Assembly: GCF_013166595.1 (NCBI RefSeq)
Contig: NZ_JABKKG010000011.1
Location: forward strand, 62,001-126,000
DNA: 64,000 nt
Source: Palleniella intestinalis
Lineage (GTDB): Bacteria; Bacteroidota; Bacteroidia; Bacteroidales; Bacteroidaceae
Direction of reading: 5' to 3'
Part shown: piece by piece, positions 25,026-34,179 of the stretch
How the letters are laid out: each line of letters starts with the position of its first letter
Position numbering within the stretch: the stretch's first letter is position 1
Program-made: the position numbers and the translations under genes
Notes under the pieces: model-generated
The model's input: only the letters and a program-made list of their open reading frames with translations
Database searches by the model: none
Told to the model about the DNA's origin: nothing

Positions 25026-26261
25026 CTAAAGTTCATACAGTTTCACATAATCCTGCGCATGCAGATAGTCACGATGTGCGGAAAGCACGTGTCGCCATTC
25101 ATGGGAAGAGAAATCAGGCATAGCTTCCAGAGTGTATGGATGCATGCTCTCAAGGCGCGAAATAAGCAGACCGACAGTAAGATTCTCCACTGATTCGGCA
25201 GGGAGAAATGCCACATCAGTGCCATCGTTGCCATCCCCAATCTGCTGAAGCACACGTGCCTGCTGCAAATCATAAGTGAGTTCGGCAAGCACACGCATAG
25301 GCACCTTGACCTCTTGCTTTATCTCCGGCAAGGTATACGGACGCCTGCCTTCCTTGAACCGGCGGCAGATGATTGCCATAACCATAATGGAAAGCATTGT
25401 GTGGTGCTTATGAGACAACTCACCACGGTCATTACGCGTGCGGAAATCCTCAAGATTCTGGTTTGTGTATGCCAACTCCGCACCGACAAGTATTATCGTC
25501 CATGTGAGCTGCAGCCACAGCATGAACAGCGGAAGGGCGGCAAAAGAGCCGTAAATGGCGTTATAGCTTGTCACCCACAACTGGGAGTGGACATAGAAAT
25601 ACTGCAACAGTTCCATAGCCAAAGCCGCAATGAACGCCGGCAGGATAGCACAACGCCAACGCACATGGGTGTTCGGCATAAAGATGTAGAGAATGGAAAT
25701 GATGCAGGAAAGCAGCAAAAGCGGCAGGAGGTCCATGCCGAATTTCATAAGGCTTCCTATGACAAACATCTTATCGACTATCTCGGAGAGAGAGCCTATC
25801 CACAGCGTCACGCCCGACATGACTATTATCATTATCGGCAGGATGAAGAACATCGCAAGATAGTCTGTGACCGTGCGCGCCAAAGAGCGCTGCGACTTCA
25901 CGCCCCAAATGTCGTTGAAAACAATCTCTATATTCATCGTCAGCATGATGAGAGTATAGAGCATGAACACCAGACCGATACCGAAAACGACACCGCTCTT
26001 CGTGTTCACAAGATAAGAATTGACAAAGCCGACTATCACTTCCGCCACTTGTGGCTGGCTGTCCAGTGTGGAGATGAACCACGACTCAATATACTTATTG
26101 TAGCCGAAACCTCTTGCAACGGCAAAAATCACAGCGACAACAGGCACCACGGCAAGCAATGTGGAGTATGTCAGCAGTGATGCGGAATTCATGACACGCT
26201 TGGTGGTAAAGTCTTCCCAAAGGGCTTTGGATATTCGCAGTATGCTTTCCTTGTTTATCAT
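25026..26261 (-). CDS. YihY/BrkB-family inner-membrane protein
   Basis: The 411-residue protein has six predicted membrane helices in residues 30-270, with family phrases 'LLTYSTLLAVVPVVAVIFAVARGFG' and 'YGSFAALPLFMLWLQLTWTIILVGAELAY'. A soluble C-terminal tail of about 130 residues contains a winged-helix-like region. The family is often mislabelled ribonuclease BN; its function is unknown. It is convergent with galM and lies upstream of the rnpB gene in the same direction of transcription. Confidence 0.9.
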   Translation of the reverse strand: MINKESILRISKALWEDFTTKRVMNSASLLTYSTLLAVVPVVAVIFAVARGFGYNKYIESWFISTLDSQPQVAEVIVGFVNSYLVNTKSGVVFGIGLVFMLYTLIMLTMNIEIVFNDIWGVKSQRSLARTVTDYLAMFFILPIMIIVMSGVTLWIGSLSEIVDKMFVIGSLMKFGMDLLPLLLLSCIISILYIFMPNTHVRWRCAILPAFIAALAMELLQYFYVHSQLWVTSYNAIYGSFAALPLFMLWLQLTWTIILVGAELAYTNQNLEDFRTRNDRGELSHKHHTMLSIMVMAIICRRFKEGRRPYTLPEIKQEVKVPMRVLAELTYDLQQARVLQQIGDGNDGTDVAFLPAESVENLTVGLLISRLESMHPYTLEAMPDFSSHEWRHVLSAHRDYLHAQDYVKLYEL

Positions 26262-26323
26262 AGGTGTAGTTTAAGGTATGGATATGTGCATGCAAGGCAC
26301 ATAAAGCACACAAAGAAAAAAAA

Positions 26324-26707
26324 GAACAGAGTTCCTGTAAGCCGGGTTCTGTACCTGCCGGCAGCAACCGAAGTCACGCCGGCAAGTGCTTGTCATTTAT
26401 CTATCATGCCGGTCACCCGACACGTCTTCCATTGCGGTATAGCGTTTTACCCTCTGCCTCGGACGAGCAACCCTCAGACGGCAGTTTACATAAACTTGCA
26501 GCTCCCAAGACGCACGGCCACGGTGTCACCATCGTGCCGGTGAGCTCTTACCTCACCTTCTCACCCTTACCGGCAAGCCGGCGGTTGTTTTCTTCTGCGT
26601 TACTCAGCCATCACTGACTGCTTGTACTTTCGCAAGTGGGACGCTCTGCGCTGCCCGGACTTTCCTCTCGCGGCTGTTGCCGCCAGCGACAAGCCGGAAC
26701 TCTGTTC
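26324..26707 (-). ncRNA. rnpB: RNase P RNA (class A type)
   Basis: On the minus strand the conserved elements occur in order: P1 5' strand GAACAGAGTTCC, GAGGAAAGTCCGGGC, the CR region with AGGGTGAGAAGGTGAGGTAAGAGC, and the 3' end AACCCGGCTTACAGG closing with P1 3' strand GGAACTCTGTTC. A T-run (TTTTTTTTC) follows directly, so the terminator is built into the 3' end. The length of about 384 nt is usual. It is the catalytic RNA that trims tRNA 5' leaders. Exact ends may differ by several bases. Confidence 0.95.
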
Positions 26708-26759
26708 TTGTCTGTATCTCTTCGGGAAACCTTCTGTGTCATGTTTCCCGTCGGACGGC

Positions 26760-27146
26760 TTACTTTTTAGCCTCTGTCATATCACCTTCGATGTACAGGC
26801 GCACAACTTCCGGCACACCATTGGTACGGACGGTGACTGTCTTCTTGAAATGGCCGGGAAATCTTCCGGCGCCATTGTACGCAACCTTCAGCTCGCCTTT
26901 CTCACCCGGCATGACCGGAGTTTTTGTGTAAGTCGGAGCCGTACAGCCGCAACTTGCCACCGCTTGGTTGACCACCAATGGCTTGTCACCGACATTCGTA
27001 AAGATAAAAACGCAGCTCTGCTTGCTGTCAGTCTCCGAGAACTGGCCGAAGTTGTGCACAGTCTTGTCAAACTTTATCTTTGCCTGCGCTGACGCTGTCG
27101 CAACGAACGCAAGCATCATCAGCATTGTAAAAAGAATCTTTTTCAT
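26760..27146 (-). CDS. DUF1573 periplasmic protein
   Basis: A 128-residue secreted protein: signal peptide MKKILFTMLMMLAFVATASAQ, then one DUF1573 domain with HNFGQFSETDSKQSCVFIFTN and the conserved cysteines in ASCGCTAPTYTKTPVMPGE. This immunoglobulin-like domain is abundant in Bacteroidota; its role is unknown. The gene lies 5 bp downstream of rpoD and 52 bp upstream of rnpB. A hairpin, GGGAAAC with GTTTCCC, sits just after it (about 26726-26750) and may separate it from the RNA gene. Confidence 0.88.
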   Translation of the reverse strand: MKKILFTMLMMLAFVATASAQAKIKFDKTVHNFGQFSETDSKQSCVFIFTNVGDKPLVVNQAVASCGCTAPTYTKTPVMPGEKGELKVAYNGAGRFPGHFKKTVTVRTNGVPEVVRLYIEGDMTEAKK

Positions 27147-27151
27147 AACTT

Positions 27152-28024
27152 TTATCCTAAATATTTCATCAATATCTTTGCATTACCACTCTCACGGAGC
27201 TTGGCAATAGACTTCTCACGAATCTGGCGGACACGCTCACGAGTGAGACCAAGCTGGTCACCGATCTCCTCAAGTCCCTTCTCATGGCAGCCGATACCAT
27301 AGCACTCGCGGATGATAGTTATCTCGCGGTCCTTCAAAACCTTTGAAAGCACATTGTTAAGCTCCATTGCCATGGACTCATGGTCGACATTGCGGTCGGT
27401 ACGAGAATCATCGCCTGACGCCATGACATCAAGCATACAGTTGTCCTCACCGTCCTGGAAAGGAGCGTCGATGCTGACATGATGACCGTCAGCCATAAGG
27501 CTCTGACCAATCTTCTCCTCATCGATGTTCGTTGCAGCTGCAAGCTCGGAGACAGACGGATGACGCTGGTTCTCCTGCTCGAACTTGTTGATTTCGTGGT
27601 TTATCTTGTTCAGCGAACCCACCTGATTCAATGGCAGACGGACGATACGGCTCTGCTCTGCGATAGCCTGCAGGATAGACTGGCGAATCCACCACACTGC
27701 ATAAGAGATGAACTTGAATCCACGTGTCTCGTCAAACTTCTGCGCTGCCTTTATCAGACCTATGTTGCCTTCATCGATAAGGTCTGTAAGAGTAAGTCCC
27801 TGATGCTGGTACTGTTTTGCAACAGAAACCACGAAGCGGAGGTTCGCTGTCACCAGCTTCTCCTTTGCGCGCTCACCTGCCGGACCGCCCTTCCTGATTT
27901 TCTGTGCCAGTTCAATTTCCTCGTCGATAGAGATAAGTGGGGCTCTGCCAATTTCCACAAGATACTTGTCAAGTGCCTCACTGGAACGATTGGTAATACT
28001 TTTCTGAATCTTTAATTGTCTCAT
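27152..28024 (-). CDS. rpoD: Primary RNA polymerase sigma factor, short Bacteroidota form
   Basis: The 290-residue protein has sigma regions 1.2 (DKYLVEIGRAPLIS), 2 (LRFVVSVAKQYQHQGLTLTDLIDEGNIGLIKAAQKFDETRGFKFISYAVWWIRQSI), 3 and 4 (LTRERVRQIREKSIAKLRES). It lacks the acidic region 1.1 and the long non-conserved insert of proteobacterial sigma-70, as expected for the primary sigma of Bacteroidota, which recognises TTTG/TAnnTTTG promoters. Such promoters are seen throughout this window. Downstream DUF1573 is probably co-transcribed. Confidence 0.95.
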   Translation of the reverse strand: MRQLKIQKSITNRSSEALDKYLVEIGRAPLISIDEEIELAQKIRKGGPAGERAKEKLVTANLRFVVSVAKQYQHQGLTLTDLIDEGNIGLIKAAQKFDETRGFKFISYAVWWIRQSILQAIAEQSRIVRLPLNQVGSLNKINHEINKFEQENQRHPSVSELAAATNIDEEKIGQSLMADGHHVSIDAPFQDGEDNCMLDVMASGDDSRTDRNVDHESMAMELNNVLSKVLKDREITIIRECYGIGCHEKGLEEIGDQLGLTRERVRQIREKSIAKLRESGNAKILMKYLG

Positions 28025-28082
28025 CCTGTAATTTTTACATTATTAAACACGCGTATGCGGACATATTCGCACTAAAACCTTG

Positions 28083-28090
28083 CAAAATTA
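28083..28090 (-). promoter_or_regulatory. -7 promoter element of rpoD
   Basis: TAATTTTG on the minus strand, about 60 bp before the rpoD start, matches TAnnTTTG. Confidence 0.5.
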
Positions 28091-28422
28091 TACAAAATAA
28101 CTCACATTTCCACCTTTTATTGCTCCATATTTAGAATTATTAACTAAACAACAGCTATTTCTTATCTATCATCACCCACTCTTCTGAGTACGGCAGGATA
28201 AAGTCTCATTGGCATTTCTTCCCCACCGTCACATGTTTTTTAGTACCTTCACCCCAAGCCTGAATGGCTCACGCAAGCAACCATCGACTCATTCTGCCAT
28301 ATAAGGCATACAACAAACATCATGCCATAAATAGCAACGACGGTAACGATGCTGCTCGTACCTACGCAAACAAAGCACCTCCAAGCGTCGGCTTTTTTTT
28401 GTAAACCAGAACCCAATGTTTC

Positions 28423-28505
28423 AATCTGCGCGAATCTGCGAAATCAGCGTGAAAAAGTCTCATACGAATAAAAGGGCACGCAGATACCGCAGATTCACGC
28501 AGATT
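28423..28505. repeat. Inverted repeat family C, copy 2, in a gene-free stretch
   Basis: Two 29-nt arms (28423-28451 and 28477-28505) pair with about four mismatches; the repeated word is AATCTGCG/CGCAGATT. It lies in the 0.8 kb gap between rpoD and the AAA ATPase gene (28025-28862). Nothing else in that gap could be supported apart from the rpoD promoter. Confidence 0.6.
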
Positions 28506-28862
28506 ATATAGAGTGCATATAGCCTGCACTCGAAATGCCTGATGCCCCAAACGACAAAGCCAGGGACTTGGAAAGCAAGCTAAAAAAAACGCCATGTGCT
28601 TCAGGCCGGATTTTGGTGCATATTCCTTTATGGATTAGCATTTCATTATTGGAACGACAAAGAAGCAAGCGCACTCACCATATCAAGCGACACTCGCCTT
28701 ATTCTAAATGCGAGAAACTTGGCGTGTCCACGCTGAGCAGGCGCCAACAATAACATTTTATATTAATATTTCGTAATTTTATTACAATATCCACAATCAT
28801 AACCTTGCAATATGGAATTTTATTCATATCTTTGCAATATCAATAAGACAATAGCAGAGATT

Positions 28863-30161
28863 ATGATAGCAGAGTTCTATATAGAGAATTTCTTCTCCAT
28901 CAAGTCGGCTCAGAAAATCAGTTTTGAGCCTTCAACGGACACTTTTATGTTTAATGAATATTCGTATGAAGTAAAAGATGGTGTAAGATTGCTGAAAGTG
29001 GGAATCATTTATGGCGCTAATGCCTCTGGAAAAACAAACATATTGGATGCTGTTGAGTTTTTCAGGATGCTTGTGCTACGGATGCCCAAAGACCGAAACG
29101 AGACAACGAGGGTTGTCCCTTTCATGCTGGACGACACATCAAGAAATGAAAAGACGAAAATGTCTATGGTGTTCTATATCGATCAGTCAAAGTATATTCT
29201 TAGTTTTGAATTGGACGCAAAATGCATTTATTCCGAAACCCTGATTGTCTATGACTCCAAGCGTCCCACCAAACTGTACAACCGCAGTTATGACGCTGCG
29301 ACAGACTCCTCAATCATAGAATTTGGAGCAAACCTGAAAATGACAAAGAGGAGTCAGGATGTGATTTCAGGCAACACCATCAACAACTGCAGCGTGCTTG
29401 CCGCCTTTGGAAAAAGCAATGTGGAGCGGACAAGACTGAATGATGTGTACGACTATTTTGCCAAGCAAATAAAGGATGTGTTAGCTCCCGGCATGTTGCT
29501 GTCCGGATATGTAAAGGCTCAATTGGACAAAGACGAAACAGGAGATTTGAAGAAATTTGTCTTAGACTTTCTGAAAGCCTCCGATTTCAACATAGAAGAT
29601 GTTGCCTTACAAAAGGAGGAAGAACTGATTACCCCGGAGTTGGAACAACTGATTCAGAGTGCCCCTATTGGCGAAGAGGCAAAAGCCGAAATGCTTAAAA
29701 AAGGCATAATCACAAACACCGAATTGGCATTCAAGCACAAGGCTGGCGATAATCTATATGAGTTGTCAGAAGAATACGAATCCAACGGCACTATTCGGTT
29801 TATGGGATTAGCTGTGATTCTGAATTTCCTGTTAAAGTCCAACCGTTTTGTACCTATTGATGAGGTAGAGACAAGTATACATTATGAGCTGCTGGCTTAT
29901 TTCCTGAAAGTGTTCCTGGCAAACAGTGAAGGAACATCCCAAATGTTGCTGACAACCCACGACATAAATCTTCTTAATGAGGATTTTGTCCGTCGTGACA
30001 CGATATGGTTCACTGACAAGGACGAGCTTGGCGAAACCCAAGTAGTACGACTTTCCAACTTGGGACTGCATAAGAACCTATCTCCATACAACGCTTACAA
30101 GCAAGGCAAGTTAGTGAAGCTGCCGTTCCTTGGTAGTCAGTATATCAACTTAAACGACTAA
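28863..30161 (+). CDS. AAA15-type ATPase (RloA/OLD-like), probable defence protein
   Basis: From ATG 28863 the product is 432 residues. The N-terminus IAEFYIENFFSIKSAQKISF and Walker A GANASGKTNILDA mark an SMC/ABC-like ATPase of the AAA15 (COG1106) group. The C-terminal part has FVPIDEVETSIHYELL (Walker B) and LLTTHDINLLN. Such ATPases occur in abortive-infection and RloA/RloB-type systems, normally with a nuclease partner. No partner is seen here; the next gene is a rhuM remnant. The start at 28812 adds residues unlike the family. Confidence 0.8.
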   Translation: MIAEFYIENFFSIKSAQKISFEPSTDTFMFNEYSYEVKDGVRLLKVGIIYGANASGKTNILDAVEFFRMLVLRMPKDRNETTRVVPFMLDDTSRNEKTKMSMVFYIDQSKYILSFELDAKCIYSETLIVYDSKRPTKLYNRSYDAATDSSIIEFGANLKMTKRSQDVISGNTINNCSVLAAFGKSNVERTRLNDVYDYFAKQIKDVLAPGMLLSGYVKAQLDKDETGDLKKFVLDFLKASDFNIEDVALQKEEELITPELEQLIQSAPIGEEAKAEMLKKGIITNTELAFKHKAGDNLYELSEEYESNGTIRFMGLAVILNFLLKSNRFVPIDEVETSIHYELLAYFLKVFLANSEGTSQMLLTTHDINLLNEDFVRRDTIWFTDKDELGETQVVRLSNLGLHKNLSPYNAYKQGKLVKLPFLGSQYINLND

Positions 30162-30204
30162 TGATATGGGGCGGACGGTAACAAACAAAGCACTTAATGT
30201 GCAT

Positions 30205-30597
30205 ATGGAAAATAACCAAGGACTTTCAAATAGCATCGTCATTTATCAGACCAATGATGGCGAAACATGCATAGACGTCAAATTTCAAGATGAGACTGTA
30301 TGGCCTTCACAGGCCCAGATGGCAGAACTGTTTCAAAAAGATAGGACTGTAATAGGACGTCATATATCCAACATATTCAAGGAGGGCGAACTTGAAGAAT
30401 CCTTGGTATGTGCAAAATTTGCACACGCCAAGGAATACAATGTTGTCCACATCTTGGCTGATATTCTGTTATGTGGTACAATATATTTCCTTCAACTGAT
30501 TTTGTATCTGTCACAAATCCTCATCTGCAAAACGTACAGCCACACGAGTTATAGTTATCGTCATGATATAATATTATTTTGTATCCTTCGCTCATAA
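30205..30597 (+). pseudogene. Truncated RhuM-family (virulence RhuM-like) gene
   Basis: About 70 N-terminal residues match the RhuM opening (IVIYQTNDGETCIDVKFQDETVWPSQAQMAELFQKDRTVIGRHISNIFKEGELEESLVCAKF). Instead of the conserved 'YNLDVIISVGYR' region, the frame then passes into unrelated hydrophobic sequence and stops at 130 residues, against more than 300 for intact relatives. The gene was probably cut by a deletion or by insertion of the neighbouring Kiwa block, whose last gene ends one base away on the opposite strand. Confidence 0.7.
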
Positions 30598-31461
30598 TTA
30601 GTGATTATCTTTTTTCTTTGAATTTGAACGATAAAGACTGTCGGTAATTACACCCCTAAATATATCCTCATTAAGAAACTCTAAAACACGGTTCAAATCC
30701 GCAACATTATTTGTTGGTAAAACCAATTCTTTATTTTCATTTATTTGTGCATTAACTCCGCATTTGGTTAATAGGCTTGTTTTCGTTCGAGATGCTTTTC
30801 TCATAAAAGTTGAAATATTATCCGTATTCGATAACAACTTTATAAGCCGACGCGTCTTTATGTTTGCAATATGCTTTATACTTTCAGTATTTACACTAAT
30901 TCCATCTATTTCTCCAAAAGATTCAATTTCAGCATTTGTTGCTTCGGTAACAAAATTTATTAGTGAAAATATTTGATTTGCGACTGTATAACTTTGGAAA
31001 TACAGTTTTCCCTCTTCGTATAACGCATGAATCTTATCTTCAACAATAAAAGCAGAATTATTCATTTTTGCAAATACATTTCCATATTCAAACTGCAAGA
31101 CCATTTTGCGTTGTAATATATTTTTCTTATTAAAGATCTGAAAATAGAACTTTCCGTTATCGTAATAAAAGATACTTTTAGGCATATCTACATTTATATT
31201 GTATTCGGACATATCAGCCTGATTATATGGTATACGAGCAAAATCTTCAGGTAAGTCATAATGCACGTACGTTATATTTTCCCCATTCCGACTAACGATA
31301 TTTCCATCGAAAATATCTTCTTCTATACCTTCCGGTTTGAATACAGTCCCACCATTTACAAATAGGTTTTTAATCTCCGTTACTATCTCTTCTTTTAGAG
31401 AGATATGTTTTACTGTATTATCAGACATCAATGCATAAAATTGGCTCATATTATTTTTCAT
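30598..31461 (-). CDS. kwaB: Kiwa defence protein KwaB (DUF4868)
   Basis: The 287-residue protein shows the DUF4868 pattern, with a central 'SAFIVEDKIHALYEEGKLYFQS' strand pair and a C-terminal 'RRLIKLLSNTDNISTFMRKASRTK' region. It has no membrane segment. It overlaps by 11 bp the gene for a four-helix membrane protein, the known KwaA-KwaB order. In characterised Kiwa, KwaA sits in the membrane and KwaB is the DNA-associated partner that blocks phage replication. The call rests on family pattern plus gene order. The low GC content of 30600-33500 against the rest of the chromosome suggests recent transfer. Confidence 0.8.
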   Translation of the reverse strand: MKNNMSQFYALMSDNTVKHISLKEEIVTEIKNLFVNGGTVFKPEGIEEDIFDGNIVSRNGENITYVHYDLPEDFARIPYNQADMSEYNINVDMPKSIFYYDNGKFYFQIFNKKNILQRKMVLQFEYGNVFAKMNNSAFIVEDKIHALYEEGKLYFQSYTVANQIFSLINFVTEATNAEIESFGEIDGISVNTESIKHIANIKTRRLIKLLSNTDNISTFMRKASRTKTSLLTKCGVNAQINENKELVLPTNNVADLNRVLEFLNEDIFRGVITDSLYRSNSKKKDNH

Positions 31462-32062
31462 TAATGATTAAACCCATATAATCTGTCACTTCAACAAACT
31501 TTTTAATCTCATTCTTATTTCGGATACATTTCCCAGAAATTAGAATATAGGTGTTTTCTTCTGTATGTACTTCATAATAGCGATATCCCCATATTGAACA
31601 AAGTAAATTATAGTTGTTGTTATTATAACTTGCAATCGCAATAAAGCAGCATTGAAGTATTATGCAAACAAATAATACCATAAAATCAAGTTTGTCGGCA
31701 AATATTGTCAACCAAGGGATTATAGATGAAATTACCTGCTCCGCATTGTTCAGGGATAAATTTGAATAAGATTTCACTTGAATAGTTTTTCCTTCCTTGT
31801 ATTTGCTAGATTTTTTACAAAGAAAAATTTTGATACCGATAAGACATATTAACGTAAATCCAAAACTGATATTAATGCCCCACCATTCAAAACTAGTAGG
31901 GAATATCATATTTTCTAGCTTTTTATCCAAATTTCCTAGCACCTCATCCCAAAAATGAAAATAATTTGTGCTGTCCTTAATGACACCTATTAATCCTAGC
32001 GACAAGAATGTTGGTGCTGTTACCGTGGCGGTGAACAAAAATTTAGAAATAAAACTTACCAT
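31451..32062 (-). CDS. kwaA: Kiwa defence protein KwaA, membrane component
   Basis: A 203-residue protein with four predicted membrane helices (near 5-30, 60-82, 113-132 and 125-150, the last two being close together) and a C-terminal soluble tail, RYYEVHTEENTYILISGKCI. Size, topology and tail fit KwaA. It starts 8 bp after the AAA ATPase gene and overlaps kwaB, so the three are one operon. Known KwaA senses events at the membrane during phage infection. Confidence 0.75.
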   Translation of the reverse strand: MVSFISKFLFTATVTAPTFLSLGLIGVIKDSTNYFHFWDEVLGNLDKKLENMIFPTSFEWWGINISFGFTLICLIGIKIFLCKKSSKYKEGKTIQVKSYSNLSLNNAEQVISSIIPWLTIFADKLDFMVLFVCIILQCCFIAIASYNNNNYNLLCSIWGYRYYEVHTEENTYILISGKCIRNKNEIKKFVEVTDYMGLIINEK

Positions 32063-32069
32063 CAGAACA

Positions 32070-33446
32070 TTATTTTAAAGATGAAAATAATTTGTTTACC
32101 TCCTCTTCTGCCTCAAATATGGGAGTTGCGCCGTACTCGCCATTGAGGTAGCTGTTTTGAAGCGTTTTATCAAAACGCACATTATATAAATTATCCATTC
32201 TTCCAAATGAACTGATACCGTTATTGTCTTTTTTCATAAACCATATTTCATCTCTCCTGAATATCTTTTGATCCATTAATGAACTTTCGTGAGTGGTGAA
32301 AATCAGTTGGCTAGAGACATCTTTTGAATACTTATAAAACAATAAAATTATTTGCTTAATAAGTGATGGATGCAAGCTACGTTCCATTTCATCAACAACA
32401 AAGACTTTCCCCCCTTGAATCAAGTCCAATATAAGTGGAATATAATCAAATAAACGTTTTGTACCATCACTCTCATCGCCAAGCGAAAAAAGTTCAATAC
32501 CAGCTTCATCCATCTTTTTATGTACTGTCATCAGTTTCTTAGCTTTAATTTCACCATCAATCAAGTTTATTAAATACAAATTATCGTCAAATCTTAATGC
32601 ACCAAATGCTTCATCTGTATTGGATTTTGACAAATCTGCTTTTATTGCACGTTGTAATTTTTGCGGAATACCTAGTTTATCAAATTGCACTTCTATTAAT
32701 TTCACACCATCAACGCCAGTATTGAAATATCTTAAAAGTGCCCCAAAACCACGTTTTAATTCATTATCATCAGCAGCTTTAAGTAATACACCTTGCTTAT
32801 ATGGGGTATCAGGGAATATAATCTTAAGAGAATTTACGAACCAGTCTATAACAGAATCCAAATCTTTAATATTTGATACGTTCTCATGAATATTACGGCT
32901 CATGACCTCATGAAGAAACAACTGTCTTGGCGGTGTCGCTTTTGCAAGAAAGGACAAGAATTGTGACTCTTCTTCTTTTGGATTGAGCTTAAGAAGATAC
33001 GAAATGTCGAAATCGGATTTTCCTGTATTTCGTTGAAAAATAACACATTCATTATTTTTGTTTATTTGTTTAAGCCATTCTAAACTTATTTGTTCTGCAT
33101 TGTAGCTAAAACCATATTCATATTTTTTGTTTCCACAAAGTATATGATAAATAATGGTTGTATCTTTTTTATTATTTTCCGAACTCAAACGAAAGGGGTA
33201 GAATTCAATCAAATCATCTGTACGAGTACCCCTTAAAATAAGTTTTTTACCTAACTCTATCGCCTTGACAAAATTACTCTTTCCGCCAGCATTTGCCCCA
33301 AACACTGCTGCAGATTTCAACACCCACTGCCCTTTAGTTGGTTCCGTTCTATGGTCTTTTTTCAAAGAACCTTTATTTGGCCGAAGGAGTAAAATTTCTT
33401 TGTCTTTAAAAGATAGAAAATTTTCTATTGTGAACTGTTGTAGCAT
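32070..33446 (-). CDS. AAA15-type ATPase upstream of Kiwa genes
   Basis: The 458-residue ATPase begins MLQQFTIENFLSFKDKEILL, has Walker A GANAGGKSNFVKAIE, Walker B VFVVDEMERSLHPSLIKQ and FTTHESSLMD. It is the same broad family as the protein at 28863 but clearly a different member. It ends 8 bp before kwaA. It is not part of the published two-gene Kiwa system, so it is either an additional component or a separate abortive-infection gene that shares the promoter. Confidence 0.85.
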   Translation of the reverse strand: MLQQFTIENFLSFKDKEILLLRPNKGSLKKDHRTEPTKGQWVLKSAAVFGANAGGKSNFVKAIELGKKLILRGTRTDDLIEFYPFRLSSENNKKDTTIIYHILCGNKKYEYGFSYNAEQISLEWLKQINKNNECVIFQRNTGKSDFDISYLLKLNPKEEESQFLSFLAKATPPRQLFLHEVMSRNIHENVSNIKDLDSVIDWFVNSLKIIFPDTPYKQGVLLKAADDNELKRGFGALLRYFNTGVDGVKLIEVQFDKLGIPQKLQRAIKADLSKSNTDEAFGALRFDDNLYLINLIDGEIKAKKLMTVHKKMDEAGIELFSLGDESDGTKRLFDYIPLILDLIQGGKVFVVDEMERSLHPSLIKQIILLFYKYSKDVSSQLIFTTHESSLMDQKIFRRDEIWFMKKDNNGISSFGRMDNLYNVRFDKTLQNSYLNGEYGATPIFEAEEEVNKLFSSLK

Positions 33447-33543
33447 AAGTATTGACTATGTAAATTATTAAACAGTGCAAAGATAGTGATATTTTCTCAT
33501 TTGCGCAACCATTTTTAGGCATTTGTACAAAAATATCATACAC

Positions 33544-33566
33544 AAAATGTGATTTTTTCACATTTT
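33544..33566. promoter_or_regulatory. Inverted repeat between divergent defence genes
   Basis: AAAATGTGA and TCACATTTT flank a 5-T loop between the AAA ATPase gene (minus) and the small gene at 33660 (plus). A plus-strand -7 element TATCTTTG is at 33593-33600. It could be an operator or a terminator-like hairpin. Confidence 0.35.
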
Positions 33567-33659
33567 AGCCATTAAATCTCAGAAAAAGTTTGTATCTTTG
33601 CATCGTCAATTCGAAATTAAGACCCTGGCTAATGGACCAGAGAGTTGACAATCTTTATT

Positions 33660-33869
33660 ATGAGTAATATTTACTATGTGAACAAAATTGCCCAACCTAC
33701 GGGTGAACATGAAGTCCATGCATCAAGTTGTAAGTATTTGCCATCAGCAGAAAATAGGATTTTGTTGGGTTTCTTTGCAAATGGCAGAGAGGCGGTAAGA
33801 GAGGCAAAGAAGCTCTATAGCAATGTTGACGGATGTTTCTTCTGTTGTCCAGAATCACATACAAGGTAA
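33660..33869 (+). CDS. Small Cys-containing protein of unknown function
   Basis: A 69-residue protein, MSNIYYVNKIAQPTGEHEVH..., containing HASSCKYLPSAENRILLGFF and GCFFCCPESHTR. The pattern resembles small bacterial proteins with a Cys-rich, Ada-like metal-binding fold, but I cannot name the family. A promoter -7 element lies 60 bp upstream, and a hairpin (CTGG/CCAG) is in the leader. It is followed by a 43-residue gene and a strong terminator, so the two probably form a small transcription unit inside the defence island. Confidence 0.65.
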   Translation: MSNIYYVNKIAQPTGEHEVHASSCKYLPSAENRILLGFFANGREAVREAKKLYSNVDGCFFCCPESHTR

Positions 33870-33961
33870 GCACCGGATGAGACGAATGGTATACAACGCC
33901 TAAGTGTACCGTAGCGGAAACGGTAAGTCACCGCATAGTACTAATCTCCAAACTCAAAAAT

Positions 33962-34093
33962 ATGGCAAGAACTGTAGAAAAAGGCAGAAGTGCTATAACT
34001 GGGCAATTTGTATCTATCGAATATACCCAAAAGCACCCAAGCACAACTGTAGTAGAAAAGGTCAAAGTTGGCCCAATAAAACACAGGAAGTAA
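33962..34093 (+). CDS. 43-residue basic protein of a widespread small family
   Basis: The frame MARTVEKGRSAITGQFVSIE continues to the end KVGPIKHRK. 'RSAITGQFV..EYTQKHPSTTV' matches a common family of tiny basic proteins with the consensus 'RSAkTGrfV....A.rhPgTTV', often given misleading names in databases. It is basic and has no membrane segment. A strong intrinsic terminator lies 17 bp downstream, which supports it as a real gene. Confidence 0.7.
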   Translation: MARTVEKGRSAITGQFVSIEYTQKHPSTTVVEKVKVGPIKHRK

Positions 34094-34110
34094 TTTGTTA
34101 TTTAGGATGT

Positions 34111-34147
34111 GCCTAGACGATTCACATCGTCTAGGCTTTATTTTTTC
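34111..34147 (+). terminator. Intrinsic terminator
   Basis: GCCTAGACGAT and ATCGTCTAGGC pair across a TCAC loop (34111-34136), followed by TTTATTTTTT. It ends the small two-gene unit. Confidence 0.85.
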
Positions 34148-34179
34148 TATCCAACATTCTGTCAATTGTCAATATTTCT

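Noticed and set aside
33541-33566. Possible further ACAC-type regulator box in ACACAAAATGTG
   Set aside because: The right half is TGTG rather than GTGT, there is no second box 39 bp away, and the inverted repeat AAAATGTGA/TCACATTTT explains it better.
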